Of a stretch of 64,000 bases of DNA, positions 1 through 8,402 are shown in pieces; the stretch's first letter is position 1; each line of letters starts with the position of its first letter. The notes beneath the pieces are model-generated. The model was not told the DNA's origin. It made no database searches and was given only the letters and a program-made list of their open reading frames with translations. Position numbers and translations under genes: made by a program. Location of the stretch: the NCBI RefSeq assembly GCF_001428485.1, contig NZ_LMHS01000003.1, positions 851,626-915,625 of the forward strand. Direction: 5' to 3'. The DNA is from Microbacterium sp. Root180 (GTDB lineage: Bacteria > Actinomycetota > Actinomycetes > Actinomycetales > Microbacteriaceae).

Positions 1-677
1 TCGGTGCGCTCGAACCAGAGCCGGACGTCGCCGCTCCACGCGAGATGCGTCGACCACACCTCACCCGCGCCGAATCCGAACCCCGGCGTCCCCGCGACCA
101 TCAGGAAGGGATCATCGTGCCCGCCGCGGCCGTGACGGGTCTCGCGGAGCCAGACGCCGTGGCCCGGCACCGCCCGCTGCGGCCGGCGCTCCCCTGCCCA
201 GCGTCCCGAGAAGTCCAGCACCTCGCGCGCCCGGTCGGGCACCGGAAGGGCGACCCCCGCAGAGGTGAGCGTGAGGGCGCTGTCGCCGACGTTGCGCACG
301 GCCTGCGATGCGAGGAGCACGCCCTGCGCCGTGAGTTCGAGGCGGGTCGTGATGACAGCATCCGCCCACTCCGTCTCGGCGACGAGCACGTCGCCGTCGC
401 GCACCGTGCTCCGCTGACGCGGCGCGGAGCGCGACCCCTCGACCACGACGGCGGGGAGTCCCGACCAGCCGTCGGCCAGGGAGGGCAGCAGGGTCAGCCG
501 GAGCGGGACGTCGATCGAGCTCGGCGGCACCGCGGGCACGGCCGCGTCCGACAGGAGGGCGAGGTCTGATTCGGCGAGCGCCCCGAGGTCTCGTCCCCAG
601 TGGACGATCGACGGAACGCCCGAGCCGCGGGAGTCGAGCACGAGGCTGACTCCCGCGGCGCGGAGGTGATGGATCAC
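1..677 (-). CDS. alpha-galactosidase, GH36 family (N-terminal part, cut by the window edge)
   Basis: The frame is open from a GTG at 677 to the left edge, giving about 225 residues of the N-terminal beta-sandwich domain of a GH36 enzyme. The run GTPGFGFGAGEVWSTHLAWSG near the end of the visible part is typical of bacterial GH36 alpha-galactosidases, just before the catalytic barrel. No signal peptide is seen, so a cytoplasmic enzyme that removes terminal alpha-galactose from imported oligosaccharides is expected. It is the last visible gene of the galactoside operon, 9 bp after the binding-protein gene, with a GGAG about 12 nt upstream of the GTG. The catalytic residues lie outside the window, so the family call rests on the N-terminal domain only. 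Confidence 0.85.
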   Translation of the reverse strand, partial: MIHHLRAAGVSLVLDSRGSGVPSIVHWGRDLGALAESDLALLSDAAVPAVPPSSIDVPLRLTLLPSLADGWSGLPAVVVEGSRSAPRQRSTVRDGDVLVAETEWADAVITTRLELTAQGVLLASQAVRNVGDSALTLTSAGVALPVPDRAREVLDFSGRWAGERRPQRAVPGHGVWLRETRHGRGGHDDPFLMVAGTPGFGFGAGEVWSTHLAWSGDVRLWFERT

Positions 678-686
678 GCGGGGAGA

Positions 687-2024
687 CTACTCCGCAACCG
701 GGATGGACTGCGCCTTCAGGGTCGCGATGGTCGACTCCTGAGCCGCCTCGAGGGCCTCGAGCAGCGTGCCCTGACCCGTCACGGCCTTCTGGAAGCCGTC
801 CGAAACGTCGGCGTAGGTCTGCGTCATCGTCGGGCCCCACACGAAGTCGGGGTTGACCTGCTCGGCCGCCTCGGCGAAGACGTCGTAGATCTTCTGCCCG
901 CCGTAGAACTCCACACCCTCCTGCAGCGACGGCAGCGCGAGGCCGGCCGTCGTGGCGGGGTAGATGTTCGCCGACTCGTTGAGCGCGGTCAGCGCCTCGT
1001 CCGAGGTGTTGAGCCACAGCGCGAACTTCGTCGCCTCGTAGAGGTGATCGGTGCCCTTGAAGACCGCGATGGACGAGCCGCCCCAGTTACCGGAGCTGGC
1101 GCCGCCGGCCTCCCACTGCGGGGACGGAGCGACCGACCAGTTGCCGGCGGTGTCGGGAGCGCCCGACGAGATCGAGTTGGCGCCCCACACGGCCGAGTTC
1201 CAGCTCCAGACCTCGCCCGAGTTGTAGGCGTTGTTCCACTCCTCGGTCCAGGCCGGATAGGTGGCCACGAGGTCCTCATCGAGGAGCTCCTGCCAGTAGT
1301 CGGCGACCGTCGTCGACTGCTCGCCGGTCAGGTCGACCGTCCACTCCTCGCCGTCGTTGGAGAACCAGTCGCCGTTGCCCTGCCACACGAAGCCCGCGAA
1401 CTGGTTGATGTCGGCGGTGGAGAAGTTCGTGATGTACCCGCCGGCGGCGCGCACGGCCTTGGCGGCCTCCTTGTACTCCTCCCACGTCGTCGGGACCTCG
1501 ATGCCGTTCTGCTCGAACAGGTCCGAGCGGTAGAACAGCGCCATGGGACCCGAGTCCTGCGGCACGCCGTAGACGCCGTCGGTGCCGAGGGTGACCTGGC
1601 CCCACGTCCACGGGATGAACTCGGCCTCGGCGGCGACGACGTCCTCGCACACCGAGAGGTCCTCGAGCCCGTCCTGCACGCGGAAGCTCGCGAGCGCGTC
1701 GTACTCGATCTGGCCGAGGTCGGGGGCGTTGCCCGCCTCGAGCTGGCTGAAGAAGCTCTGGTAGGTGCCGCCGTTGCCGTTCGGGCCGGTCTGCACCTCC
1801 ACCTGGATATCGGGGTTCTCCTCGTTCCACATCGCGGCGACGTCCTCGATACCGGGGATCCACGAGGTGAACTCGAGCGTGACGTCTCCGTCCGACGGCG
1901 CGCAGGCTGCGGCATCCGCGCCACCGCCGTTGTCGGTTGCGGAGCCTCCGCCGGCGCATCCGGCCAGCGCGAGCGCGCTGAGCAGTGCGACGCCGGTGAC
2001 GACTGCCCTCTTGTTGTGCTGCAT
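687..2024 (-). CDS. ABC transporter extracellular sugar-binding lipoprotein (family 1)
   Basis: 445 residues. The N-terminus is a lipoprotein signal peptide with the lipobox LAGC (Cys at about 23), so the mature protein is lipid-anchored outside the membrane. The rest matches family 1 carbohydrate-binding proteins: an early EFTSWIPG strand, an FYRSDLFEQ segment and an Asn/Trp-rich C-lobe. An AGGA lies 6-7 nt before the ATG. It should deliver a galactoside to the two permeases encoded just upstream. No ATPase gene is present, so a shared MsiK-type ATPase elsewhere is likely (inference from actinobacterial sugar transporters). The gene lies downstream of its permeases rather than before them, with a hairpin in the gap. 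Confidence 0.93.
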   Translation of the reverse strand: MQHNKRAVVTGVALLSALALAGCAGGGSATDNGGGADAAACAPSDGDVTLEFTSWIPGIEDVAAMWNEENPDIQVEVQTGPNGNGGTYQSFFSQLEAGNAPDLGQIEYDALASFRVQDGLEDLSVCEDVVAAEAEFIPWTWGQVTLGTDGVYGVPQDSGPMALFYRSDLFEQNGIEVPTTWEEYKEAAKAVRAAGGYITNFSTADINQFAGFVWQGNGDWFSNDGEEWTVDLTGEQSTTVADYWQELLDEDLVATYPAWTEEWNNAYNSGEVWSWNSAVWGANSISSGAPDTAGNWSVAPSPQWEAGGASSGNWGGSSIAVFKGTDHLYEATKFALWLNTSDEALTALNESANIYPATTAGLALPSLQEGVEFYGGQKIYDVFAEAAEQVNPDFVWGPTMTQTYADVSDGFQKAVTGQGTLLEALEAAQESTIATLKAQSIPVAE

Positions 2025-2065
2025 GTCATTCCTAACTTGTGGGTGATGCGGGATTTACTGCGGAT

Positions 2066-2086
2066 GCCGGGGGCGGGACCCCCGGC
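2066..2086 (-). repeat. intercistronic GC-rich hairpin before the binding-protein gene
   Basis: Perfect 8-bp stem GCCGGGGG/CCCCCGGC with a 5-nt loop in the 68-bp gap between the permease stop (2093) and the binding-protein start (2024). There is no U-run. It could stabilise the 5' end of a processed binding-protein message or cause partial termination (inference). Confidence 0.6.
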
Positions 2087-2092
2087 GGGGAC

Positions 2093-2992
2093 TCACTTCA
2101 CGGACCCGGTGCCGAGGCCGTTGCGCCAGAAGCGCTGAAGGAGGAGGAAGGCGATGATGAGCGGGACGATCGACAGGAACGACCCGACCAGGACGTAGGT
2201 GCGCAGCTCCGGGATCTGGTTGAGCTGCGTGTTCCACGAGTAGAGGCCGTACGTGACCGGGAACAGCTCCTGGCTGCGCAGCATGATCAGCGGCAGGAAG
2301 AAGTTGTTCCAGATCGACACGAACTGGAAGAGGAACACCGTGATGAGGGCGGGCATCATCAGGCGCATCGAGATGGTGAAGTACGTGCGCACTTCGCTCG
2401 CACCATCGATGCGACCGGCCTCGATGAGCTCGTCGGGCACGCTCGCCGACGCGTAGATGCGGCTGAGGTAGACGCCGAACGGGCTCACGATGCTCGGCAG
2501 CAGCACCGCCCAGAACGTGTTGGTCATGTTGACCTGGCTGAACAGCAGGAACAGCGGGAGCGCGAGCGCCGTGGCGGGGACCAGCACACCGCCGAGCACG
2601 GTGTTGAAGTAGGCCTCCCGGCCGCGGAAGCGGTACTTGGCCAGCGCATAGCCGCACATGCCCGCGAACACCGTCGCCAGCAGCGCGCCCACGCCGGCAT
2701 AGCCGAGGCTGTTGAGAAGCCAGCGCACGTAGATGCCGTCGTTGTAGGTCAGCAGGTCGCCGACGTTGGCGAAGAAGTTCCAGTCCGCGAACCACAGGGC
2801 GTTCGTCGTGAGCAGGTCGCCGCGGTCCTTGGTCGAGGCGATGAACAGCCACCAGATCGGCACGAGGAAGTAGAGGGTGAAGACCCCCATCACGATGAGT
2901 GCCGCGCCGCGCGACAGGATGCTCTCCTTCGGCCCGCGCGAGGGCTTCAGGTCGTCGGCGGTGGCGCCGGCGGTACGGGTGAGGAGGCTCAT
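2093..2992 (-). CDS. carbohydrate ABC transporter permease (MalG type)
   Basis: 299 residues with six expected membrane segments. The conserved ATPase-coupling (EAA) loop reads DELIEAGRIDGASEVRTYF at about residues 195-213. The C-terminus, RFWRNGLGTGSVK, is the usual end of MalG-type permeases. The ATG at 2992 overlaps the stop of the preceding permease gene (ATGA), which fixes the start and implies translational coupling. Together with the MalF-type partner it forms the membrane channel of the galactoside importer. Confidence 0.93.
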   Translation of the reverse strand: MSLLTRTAGATADDLKPSRGPKESILSRGAALIVMGVFTLYFLVPIWWLFIASTKDRGDLLTTNALWFADWNFFANVGDLLTYNDGIYVRWLLNSLGYAGVGALLATVFAGMCGYALAKYRFRGREAYFNTVLGGVLVPATALALPLFLLFSQVNMTNTFWAVLLPSIVSPFGVYLSRIYASASVPDELIEAGRIDGASEVRTYFTISMRLMMPALITVFLFQFVSIWNNFFLPLIMLRSQELFPVTYGLYSWNTQLNQIPELRTYVLVGSFLSIVPLIIAFLLLQRFWRNGLGTGSVK

Positions 2993-3924
2993 TGCTCGGC
3001 CTTCCGCTGGGTGACCTTGAGGAACACGAACGAGAGCACGAAGGTCGCCAGGGCGAGGACGACCGAGAAGGCCGCCGCCAGGTGCGTGTTCGGGATCGCG
3101 CTGGTCGCGTAGATGGTCATGTTCGGGGTGTACGTGCTCGACACCGCGGCGCTGAACGAGCGGAACACCTGGGGCTCGGCGAGCAGCTGCAGCGTGCCGA
3201 TGATCGAGAAGACGGCCGTCAGGATGAGCGCCGGGGCGATCATCGGGATCTTGATCGACCACGCGATGCGGACCTGACCGGCACCGTCGAGGCGCGCGGC
3301 CTCGTAGACCTCGGCCGGGATCGCGAGGAGCGCCGAGTAGATGATCAGCATGTTGTAGCCGACGAACACCCATGTCACGACGTTCGCGATCGACCACAGC
3401 ACGAGCTGCGGCGAGAGGAAGTCGACGTTCTGCGTCACCTGCGTGAACGGCGACAGGTTCGGCGAGTAGAGGAAGCCCCACATGATCGCCGCGATCACGC
3501 CCGGCACGGCGTACGGCGCGAAGAACGCGAGGCGGAAGAACTTCTTGCCCTTGAGCACCGGCGAGTCCAGCAGCAGTGCGAACAGGAGAGCGAGGCCCAG
3601 CATGATCGGCACCTGCACGACGCCGAACAGGAGCACCCGCCCGACCGACTCCCAGAACGGCGCGTTCTGGAACACGAGGAGGTACTGGGTGAGCCCGCCG
3701 AAGACCTCGGTCGGCTCGCCGTAGAGCCCGTCGCGCTCGACCACGAGGAGCGACTGCCACACCGCGTAGCCGATGGGGATCAGGTAGAACAGCAGGAACA
3801 GCACGCTGAACGGACCGGTGAAGATCGCGATCGCGCCCTTGTGCGGGGTCTTGCGCCGCACGGTGTCGGACCGTCGCGGCCCTTTTCGTGCCCCGCGTGT
3901 GACGAGGACTTCGGTGGCGGTCAT
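2989..3924 (-). CDS. carbohydrate ABC transporter permease (MalF type)
   Basis: 311 residues. A charged cytoplasmic N-terminus (residues 1-30) precedes six membrane segments. The EAA loop reads EVYEAARLDGAGQVRIAW, the coupling motif of CUT1 sugar importers. The start at 3924 overlaps the stop of the GH42 gene (ATGA), and its own stop overlaps the start of the MalG-type gene, so the three are translationally coupled. Substrate is inferred from the flanking beta- and alpha-galactosidases. Confidence 0.93.
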   Translation of the reverse strand: MTATEVLVTRGARKGPRRSDTVRRKTPHKGAIAIFTGPFSVLFLLFYLIPIGYAVWQSLLVVERDGLYGEPTEVFGGLTQYLLVFQNAPFWESVGRVLLFGVVQVPIMLGLALLFALLLDSPVLKGKKFFRLAFFAPYAVPGVIAAIMWGFLYSPNLSPFTQVTQNVDFLSPQLVLWSIANVVTWVFVGYNMLIIYSALLAIPAEVYEAARLDGAGQVRIAWSIKIPMIAPALILTAVFSIIGTLQLLAEPQVFRSFSAAVSSTYTPNMTIYATSAIPNTHLAAAFSVVLALATFVLSFVFLKVTQRKAEQ

Positions 3925-5936
3925 GCGGCCGCCTCCTCTCTGATGATGCGCACCGCGCCGCCGGGGACCTCGACGTCCGCGGTGACCGGCATCCCGGTGA
4001 CGAGCTCGACGCCCGCGGCCGTGACGACCGCCGGAGTCTCGCCGTGGTTGACGACGAAGAGGTACGAGGCATCCGTCCCCGTGCGCCGGACGATCTCGAG
4101 CGCGTCGCTCGCGCCGCGGACCTCGGCCGCCGGACGCACGCCCGCGTCCGCTGCGAGGCGGGAGACGAGTGCGCGGTACGCGTCGGGGGTGGGGAGCGTC
4201 GCGAGGTACCAGGCCGATCCGTCGCCCCACGCGTTGCGGGTGAGGGCCGGGTGGCCGGCCGAGGGGCCGTCGGCGAAGGAGGCCTCGACCTGCGCCGTCG
4301 TGACGTGGGACCGCTCCGACCAGAGGGTCGACGCGGTGCCGTCGGTGAGGCTGAGGGTCGCGCCCTCGGCGATCGGGGCGAACTCCTCGATGCGGATGCC
4401 GAGCGCGTCGCGGAACGGACCGGCGTAGCCGCCCGTCCAGACGCGGTCGTCCTGGTCGACGGTGCCGCTGTAGAAGGTGATGAGCGCGGTGCCGCCGGCG
4501 GCGATCCAGTCGGTGATGACGGATGCCTCCTCCGCGCGCACCAGGTGCAGCCCGGGCACGACCACCAGGCGGTATGCCGAGAGGTCGGCGCCCGGTGCGA
4601 CGATGTCGACGGTGAGGCCGAGCGCGTGGAGCGCGCCGTACGCGGCGTGCACCTGGTCCAGGTAGCCGAGAGCCTGGCTCGGACGCGAGTCGGTCTGCGT
4701 GGCCCACCACGACTCCCACGAGAAGACGAGGGCGACGTCGGTCTCCACGCGCGAGCCCGCCACCTCGCCGATGCGCTCGACGATGCCGCCGAGCTCGACG
4801 ACCTCGCGCCACACGGCCGTGTCGGTGCCCGCATGGGGCAGCATCGCGGAGTGGAACTTCTCGCTCCCCTGCACGGAGGCGCGCCACTGGAAGAAGCACA
4901 CGCCGTCGGCGCCGCGGGCGACGTGGGTGAGTGAGTTGCGGATGATCTCGCCCGCCGCCTTGGGCTTGTTGAGGGGCTGCCAGTTCACGGCGCCGGTCGA
5001 GTGCTCCATGAGGATCCAGGGCGCACCCTGGCCGAGTCCGCGAGAGAGATCGGCGGCGAAGGCGAGTTCCGCGCGAGGATCGGCGAGACGGTTGTCGAGG
5101 TAGTGGTCGTTGGCGACGATGTCCATGTCGGCCGCCCAGGACCAGTAGTCGAGGTTCTCGATGTGCGCGGTGACCATGAAGTTCGTCGTGATCGGCACGG
5201 TGCTGACCGCGCGGATCACCTCCGCCTCAGCCCGGTAGTACGACAGCAGCTCGTCGGAGCTGAAGCGGTGGAAGTCGAGCGCCTGGCCGGGGTTGCGCGC
5301 CGACAGGGTCGTGCGCGGCGGGAGGATCTCGTCCCAGTCGCCGTAGGTCTGGCTCCAGAAGGCCGTGCCCCATGCGGCGTTCAGCGCGTCGAGCGTGCCG
5401 TAGCGGGCGCGAAGCCACCGGCGGAACGCCGCAGCGCTCTCGTCGCAGTAGCAGAGGGCGTTGTGGCAGCCGAGCTCGTTCGACACGTGCCACAGCTCGA
5501 CCGCGGGGTGGTCGGCGTAGCGGCGCGCCACGGTGTCGGCGAGCTGCAGGGCGGCCTCGCGGAACACGGGCGAGCTCGGGCAGAATGCCTGGCGTCCGCC
5601 GGGGTAGCGGCGGGTGCCGTCCTCGGCCATGGGCAGCATCTCGGGGTGGGCCGTGGCGAGCCATGCCGGAGGGGAGGCCGTGCCGGTGCCGAGGTTCACG
5701 CGGATGCCCGCGGCGTGCAGGCGGCCGAGCACGTCGTCGAGCGCGGCGAAGCGGTACTCCCCCGGGCGGGGCTCGATGTGGGACCAGCCGAAGATGTTGA
5801 TCGCGACCAGGTCGACTCCCGCTTCGCCCATCAGGGCGATGTCCTCGTCCCACACGTCCGGCGTCCACTGTTCGGGGTTGTAGTCGCAACCGAACGCGAT
5901 GCCGTCGTGCTCGAAGGGCCGGGCGGGGGTGGTCAT
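3921..5936 (-). CDS. beta-galactosidase, GH42 family
   Basis: 671 residues, the usual GH42 length, with no signal peptide, so it is cytoplasmic. The N-terminal barrel starts GIAFGCDYNPEQW. The acid/base Glu is E154 in HVSNELGCHN and the nucleophile is E311 in ILMEHSTGAVNWQ. The start at 5936 was chosen because GH42 homology begins here; the open frame runs further upstream only through the operator region. It is the first gene of the operon and should hydrolyse imported beta-galactosides to galactose for galK/galT at 15.1-17.5 kb. Transcription likely starts near 6003 from the TTGACA/TACTCT promoter and is repressed by the divergent LacI protein. Confidence 0.95.
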   Translation of the reverse strand: MTTPARPFEHDGIAFGCDYNPEQWTPDVWDEDIALMGEAGVDLVAINIFGWSHIEPRPGEYRFAALDDVLGRLHAAGIRVNLGTGTASPPAWLATAHPEMLPMAEDGTRRYPGGRQAFCPSSPVFREAALQLADTVARRYADHPAVELWHVSNELGCHNALCYCDESAAAFRRWLRARYGTLDALNAAWGTAFWSQTYGDWDEILPPRTTLSARNPGQALDFHRFSSDELLSYYRAEAEVIRAVSTVPITTNFMVTAHIENLDYWSWAADMDIVANDHYLDNRLADPRAELAFAADLSRGLGQGAPWILMEHSTGAVNWQPLNKPKAAGEIIRNSLTHVARGADGVCFFQWRASVQGSEKFHSAMLPHAGTDTAVWREVVELGGIVERIGEVAGSRVETDVALVFSWESWWATQTDSRPSQALGYLDQVHAAYGALHALGLTVDIVAPGADLSAYRLVVVPGLHLVRAEEASVITDWIAAGGTALITFYSGTVDQDDRVWTGGYAGPFRDALGIRIEEFAPIAEGATLSLTDGTASTLWSERSHVTTAQVEASFADGPSAGHPALTRNAWGDGSAWYLATLPTPDAYRALVSRLAADAGVRPAAEVRGASDALEIVRRTGTDASYLFVVNHGETPAVVTAAGVELVTGMPVTADVEVPGGAVRIIREEAAA

Positions 5937-5947
5937 GCTCTCCTCGG

Positions 5948-5967
5948 ATCTGTGAACGTGCACAGAT
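5948..5967. promoter_or_regulatory. LacI-type operator O1 of the galactoside operon
   Basis: ATCTGTGAACGTGCACAGAT: inverted ATCTGTG/CACAGAT arms around a CGT core, between the promoter and the GH42 start codon. It shares the core GTGAACGTGCACA with the sites at 5995-6012 and 6055-6068. Confidence 0.8.
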
Positions 5968-5994
5968 CCGCACAATGTTCCTCTGCGCTGAGAT

Positions 5995-6012
5995 TCTGTG
6001 AACGTGTACAGA
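5995..6012. promoter_or_regulatory. LacI-type operator O2, overlapping the -10 and start site of the galactoside promoter
   Basis: TCTGTGAACGTGTACAGA, 16 of 18 bases identical or symmetric with O1. It covers the expected transcription start and part of the -10 element of the minus-strand promoter, a classical repressor position. Confidence 0.82.
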
Positions 6013-6038
6013 GTAAGCACGCCTGCGATCGCTGTCAA
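6010..6038 (-). promoter_or_regulatory. sigma-70-type promoter of the galactoside operon
   Basis: On the minus strand TTGACA (6038-6033), a 17-nt spacer and TACTCT (6015-6010). It reads toward GH42; the expected start near 6003 lies inside operator O2. Confidence 0.75.
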
Positions 6039-6054
6039 CATCACACTCGCAAGT

Positions 6055-6068
6055 TGTGCTCGTGCACA
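6055..6068. promoter_or_regulatory. LacI-type operator O3 in the repressor's own promoter
   Basis: TGTGCTCGTGCACA, inverted TGTGC/GCACA, sharing GTGnnCGTGCACA with O1. It lies just upstream of the -10 of the repressor gene, so it fits autoregulation. Confidence 0.6.
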
Positions 6069-6081
6069 TACGATGGGAGCC
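6069..6081 (+). promoter_or_regulatory. leaderless -10 element of the galactoside repressor gene
   Basis: TACGAT (6069-6074), 7 nt, then GTG at 6082. It matches the TANNNT-N6/7-start pattern found at ten other genes here, and argues for GTG 6082 rather than ATG 6073, which overlaps the hexamer. Confidence 0.6.
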
Positions 6082-7101
6082 GTGGAGACCAACGGACGCA
6101 AGCGGCGCGCGACGGTCAAGGATGTCGCGACCGAGGCGGGCGTCTCGAGGGGGACCGTCAGCCGCGTGCTCAACGGCCAGCCGTACGTCTCCGACGAGGC
6201 AAGGACCGCCATCGACGCCGCCATCGCGAAGGTCGGATTCATCCCGAACCGCGCGGCACGCAGCCTCGTGATGCAGAGCTCCCAGGCGATCGGCCTGATC
6301 GTGCACGAGCCGCATTCGCTGTTCATCGAAGACCCCAACATCGGGTCGATCCTGCTCGGCGCGAACGCGGCACTGTCGGAGGCCGACTACCAGCTCTCGT
6401 TCTTGATCGCCGACTCCCCCCGCGACATCGAGCGCCTCGCGCGCTACCTCAGCGGAGGGCTGATCGACGGCGTCATCATCGTGTCGGCGCGCGTCGGCGA
6501 CCCGATCACGCGCGCGATCGCCGACCTCGGACTTCCTGCCGCGTTCGTCGGGCATCCCCGCGACATCGGGGACGCCGCGTATGTGGCCATCGACAACCGC
6601 GGCGCCGCGCGCGAGATCACCAGCCGCCTCGTGGCGACGGGGCGTCGCCGGATCGGCATGATCGCCTCGGCGCTGGACCGGGACTCCGGCTCGGATCGCC
6701 TCGCCGGCTTCGTCGACGCTCTGGGCAACAGCTTCGATCCGCAGCTCGTCGAGCGCGTCCCGCTGTACTCGTACTCGGACGGCCAGACCGGCATGCGCGC
6801 GCTCCTGGAGCGCGCTCCCGACATCGACGGCGTGTTCGCCTCGAGCGACGCGGTCGCTGCGGGCGCGATGGACGTTCTCCAGGCGGCGGGCCGCCGAGTC
6901 CCCGACGATGTCGGGGTGGTCGGCTTCGACGACAGCTCGTGGGCGCTGCGCACCGATCCCCCGCTCTCGACCGTGCACCAGCCCGCGACCGAGCTCGGCC
7001 GCGCCGCCGCGGAGTCGGTGCTGCGCCAGCTGCGCGGCGAGGACCCCGACACCGGCGGCCGCGTGCTCGAGTGCCCGGTCGTCTGGCGCGGCTCCGCCTG
7101 A
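6082..7101 (+). CDS. LacI family repressor of the galactoside operon
   Basis: 339 residues from GTG 6082 (341-342 from ATG 6073). The N-terminal helix-turn-helix reads TVKDVATEAGVSRGTVSRVLNG and the hinge helix NRAARSLVMQSS, followed by a periplasmic-binding-protein-like sugar domain ending in GVVGFDDSSWALRTDPPLSTVHQP. It is divergent from the GH42 operon, and three matching operators lie in the 145-bp gap. A galactose-type inducer is inferred from the operon. The GTG start is preferred because a TANNNT hexamer lies 7 nt upstream. Confidence 0.9.
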   Translation: METNGRKRRATVKDVATEAGVSRGTVSRVLNGQPYVSDEARTAIDAAIAKVGFIPNRAARSLVMQSSQAIGLIVHEPHSLFIEDPNIGSILLGANAALSEADYQLSFLIADSPRDIERLARYLSGGLIDGVIIVSARVGDPITRAIADLGLPAAFVGHPRDIGDAAYVAIDNRGAAREITSRLVATGRRRIGMIASALDRDSGSDRLAGFVDALGNSFDPQLVERVPLYSYSDGQTGMRALLERAPDIDGVFASSDAVAAGAMDVLQAAGRRVPDDVGVVGFDDSSWALRTDPPLSTVHQPATELGRAAAESVLRQLRGEDPDTGGRVLECPVVWRGSA

Positions 7102-7159
7102 AGCCGGTCGGACGGCGGATGGGGCGCGGCATCCCTCGCCTCCTCTCCCCCGCCCGCGC

Positions 7160-7257
7160 GTGCACAACTCAGGCAATCTGTTCGCGTCGCCGCCCGAACG
7201 CCCCGAAATACCGGGACCGCCCCGACGCTCGGCGTGCGGTCTGCCGGAGTTGTGCAC
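7160..7257. repeat. intergenic inverted repeat, family A variant (copy A4)
   Basis: Arms GTGCACAACTCAGGCA (7160-7175) and TGCCGGAGTTGTGCAC (7242-7257) pair at 15 of 16 positions around a 66-nt loop. The outer arm G(T/C)GCA(C/T)AACTC matches the family A arm GCGCATAACTC at 9 of 11 positions. It lies between tandem plus-strand genes. Confidence 0.75.
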
Positions 7258-7314
7258 ACCCCGCCGTGGGCGGACGCGGAATAGCCCGGCACCGCGGCGG
7301 GGTTGAAGCCGGGG

Positions 7315-8379
7315 ATGAGCACTCCGAACCCTGCCCTGTCCGTTCTCGACCTCGTGCCGGTGCGCGCCGGGCAGACGAGCGCGCAGGCGGTCGCGGCATC
7401 CCTCGCCCTCGTCGTTCGCGCCGACGCGCTCGGCTTCCGGAGGTACTGGTTCGCCGAGCACCACAACATGCCCGCCGTCGCCTCGACCACGCCCCCCGTA
7501 CTCGCCGCCGCCGCGGCCGCCCGCACCTCGCGCATCCGGCTCGGCTCAGGCGGCGTGATGCTGCCCAACCACTCGCCGCTCGTCGTCGCCGAGCAGTTCG
7601 CGGCGCTGGAGGCGCTCGCTCCCGGCCGTATCGACCTCGGCCTCGGCCGCGCTCCCGGCTCGGATCCGGTCATCACGCAGCTGCTGCGCCAGAGCGGCAC
7701 CACGAGCGACGTCGAGCGGTTCCCCGATCACGTGCGCGACATCGTCTCGCTCGTCTCGCCCGACGGCGCCTCGGTGCGCTTCACGTCGGGCGGTACCTAC
7801 GACGTGCACGCGACGCCGGCCGCCGCGACGGTTCCCGAGGTGTGGCTGCTGGGGTCCAGCGACTACTCGGCGCAGCTGGCCGCCTCGATCGGGCTGCCGT
7901 ACGTGTTCGCGAACCACTTCTCGGGCCAGGGGCTCGGGCGCGCGCTCGATCTCTACCGTTCGGCGTACCAGCCGAGCGAGGCCCATCCCGAGCCGCGCAC
8001 GTTCCTCACGGCGAACGTGCTCGCCGCACCCACCGACGACGAGGCCGAGGCGCGGGCCCTGCCGAACCTGCGCATGACGGCGCGGCTGCGCACGAATCGG
8101 CCCCTCATCCCGCTCGAGACGGTCGAGCAGTCCCTCGCCGGCGCCGCCGACTTCGAGGGGCTCGGCGACTCGTTCATGGACTCGGCCCGTGCGAACTGGT
8201 TCGTCGGCACCCCCGACGCGGTCGCGACGGGGCTGCGGGAGTTCGCCGCGACGCACGGGGTCGACGAGATCATGATCTCGCCCATCGCAGGCAGCTATGA
8301 CGGAGAGCCGATGGATGCCGCGCCCGGCCGCGTGCAGACTCTCGAGCTGCTCGCCGCCGAGCTCGCCGCGGCGGCCTAG
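7315..8379 (+). CDS. luciferase-like (LLM) flavin-dependent oxidoreductase, group 1
   Basis: 354 residues. The sequence opens SVLDLVPVRAGQ, then FAEHHNMPAVASTTPPVL and IRLGSGGVMLPNHSPLVVAEQFAALEALAPGRIDLGLGRAPG, the signature of the group 1 luciferase-like subfamily (TIM barrel, FMN-type monooxygenases). Cytoplasmic; the substrate cannot be read from sequence. ATG 7315 is preferred over an in-frame ATG four codons earlier because the conserved region starts directly after it and GGGG precedes it. It follows the repressor gene after 213 bp holding repeat A4 and converges with the methyltransferase gene. Confidence 0.88.
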   Translation: MSTPNPALSVLDLVPVRAGQTSAQAVAASLALVVRADALGFRRYWFAEHHNMPAVASTTPPVLAAAAAARTSRIRLGSGGVMLPNHSPLVVAEQFAALEALAPGRIDLGLGRAPGSDPVITQLLRQSGTTSDVERFPDHVRDIVSLVSPDGASVRFTSGGTYDVHATPAAATVPEVWLLGSSDYSAQLAASIGLPYVFANHFSGQGLGRALDLYRSAYQPSEAHPEPRTFLTANVLAAPTDDEAEARALPNLRMTARLRTNRPLIPLETVEQSLAGAADFEGLGDSFMDSARANWFVGTPDAVATGLREFAATHGVDEIMISPIAGSYDGEPMDAAPGRVQTLELLAAELAAAA

Positions 8380-8402
8380 CCGGGCTTCGCCGTCTCGTCG
8401 GT

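Noticed and set aside
2093..4834. A 913-residue open frame running from GH42 into the MalG permease
   Set aside because: It is an out-of-frame translation of GH42 and MalF that happens to join the true MalG frame; the permease starts at 2992 by ATGA overlap.
5937..6341. N-terminal extension of GH42 by about 135 residues
   Set aside because: It would cross the promoter, operators and part of the divergent repressor gene; GH42 homology begins at 5936.
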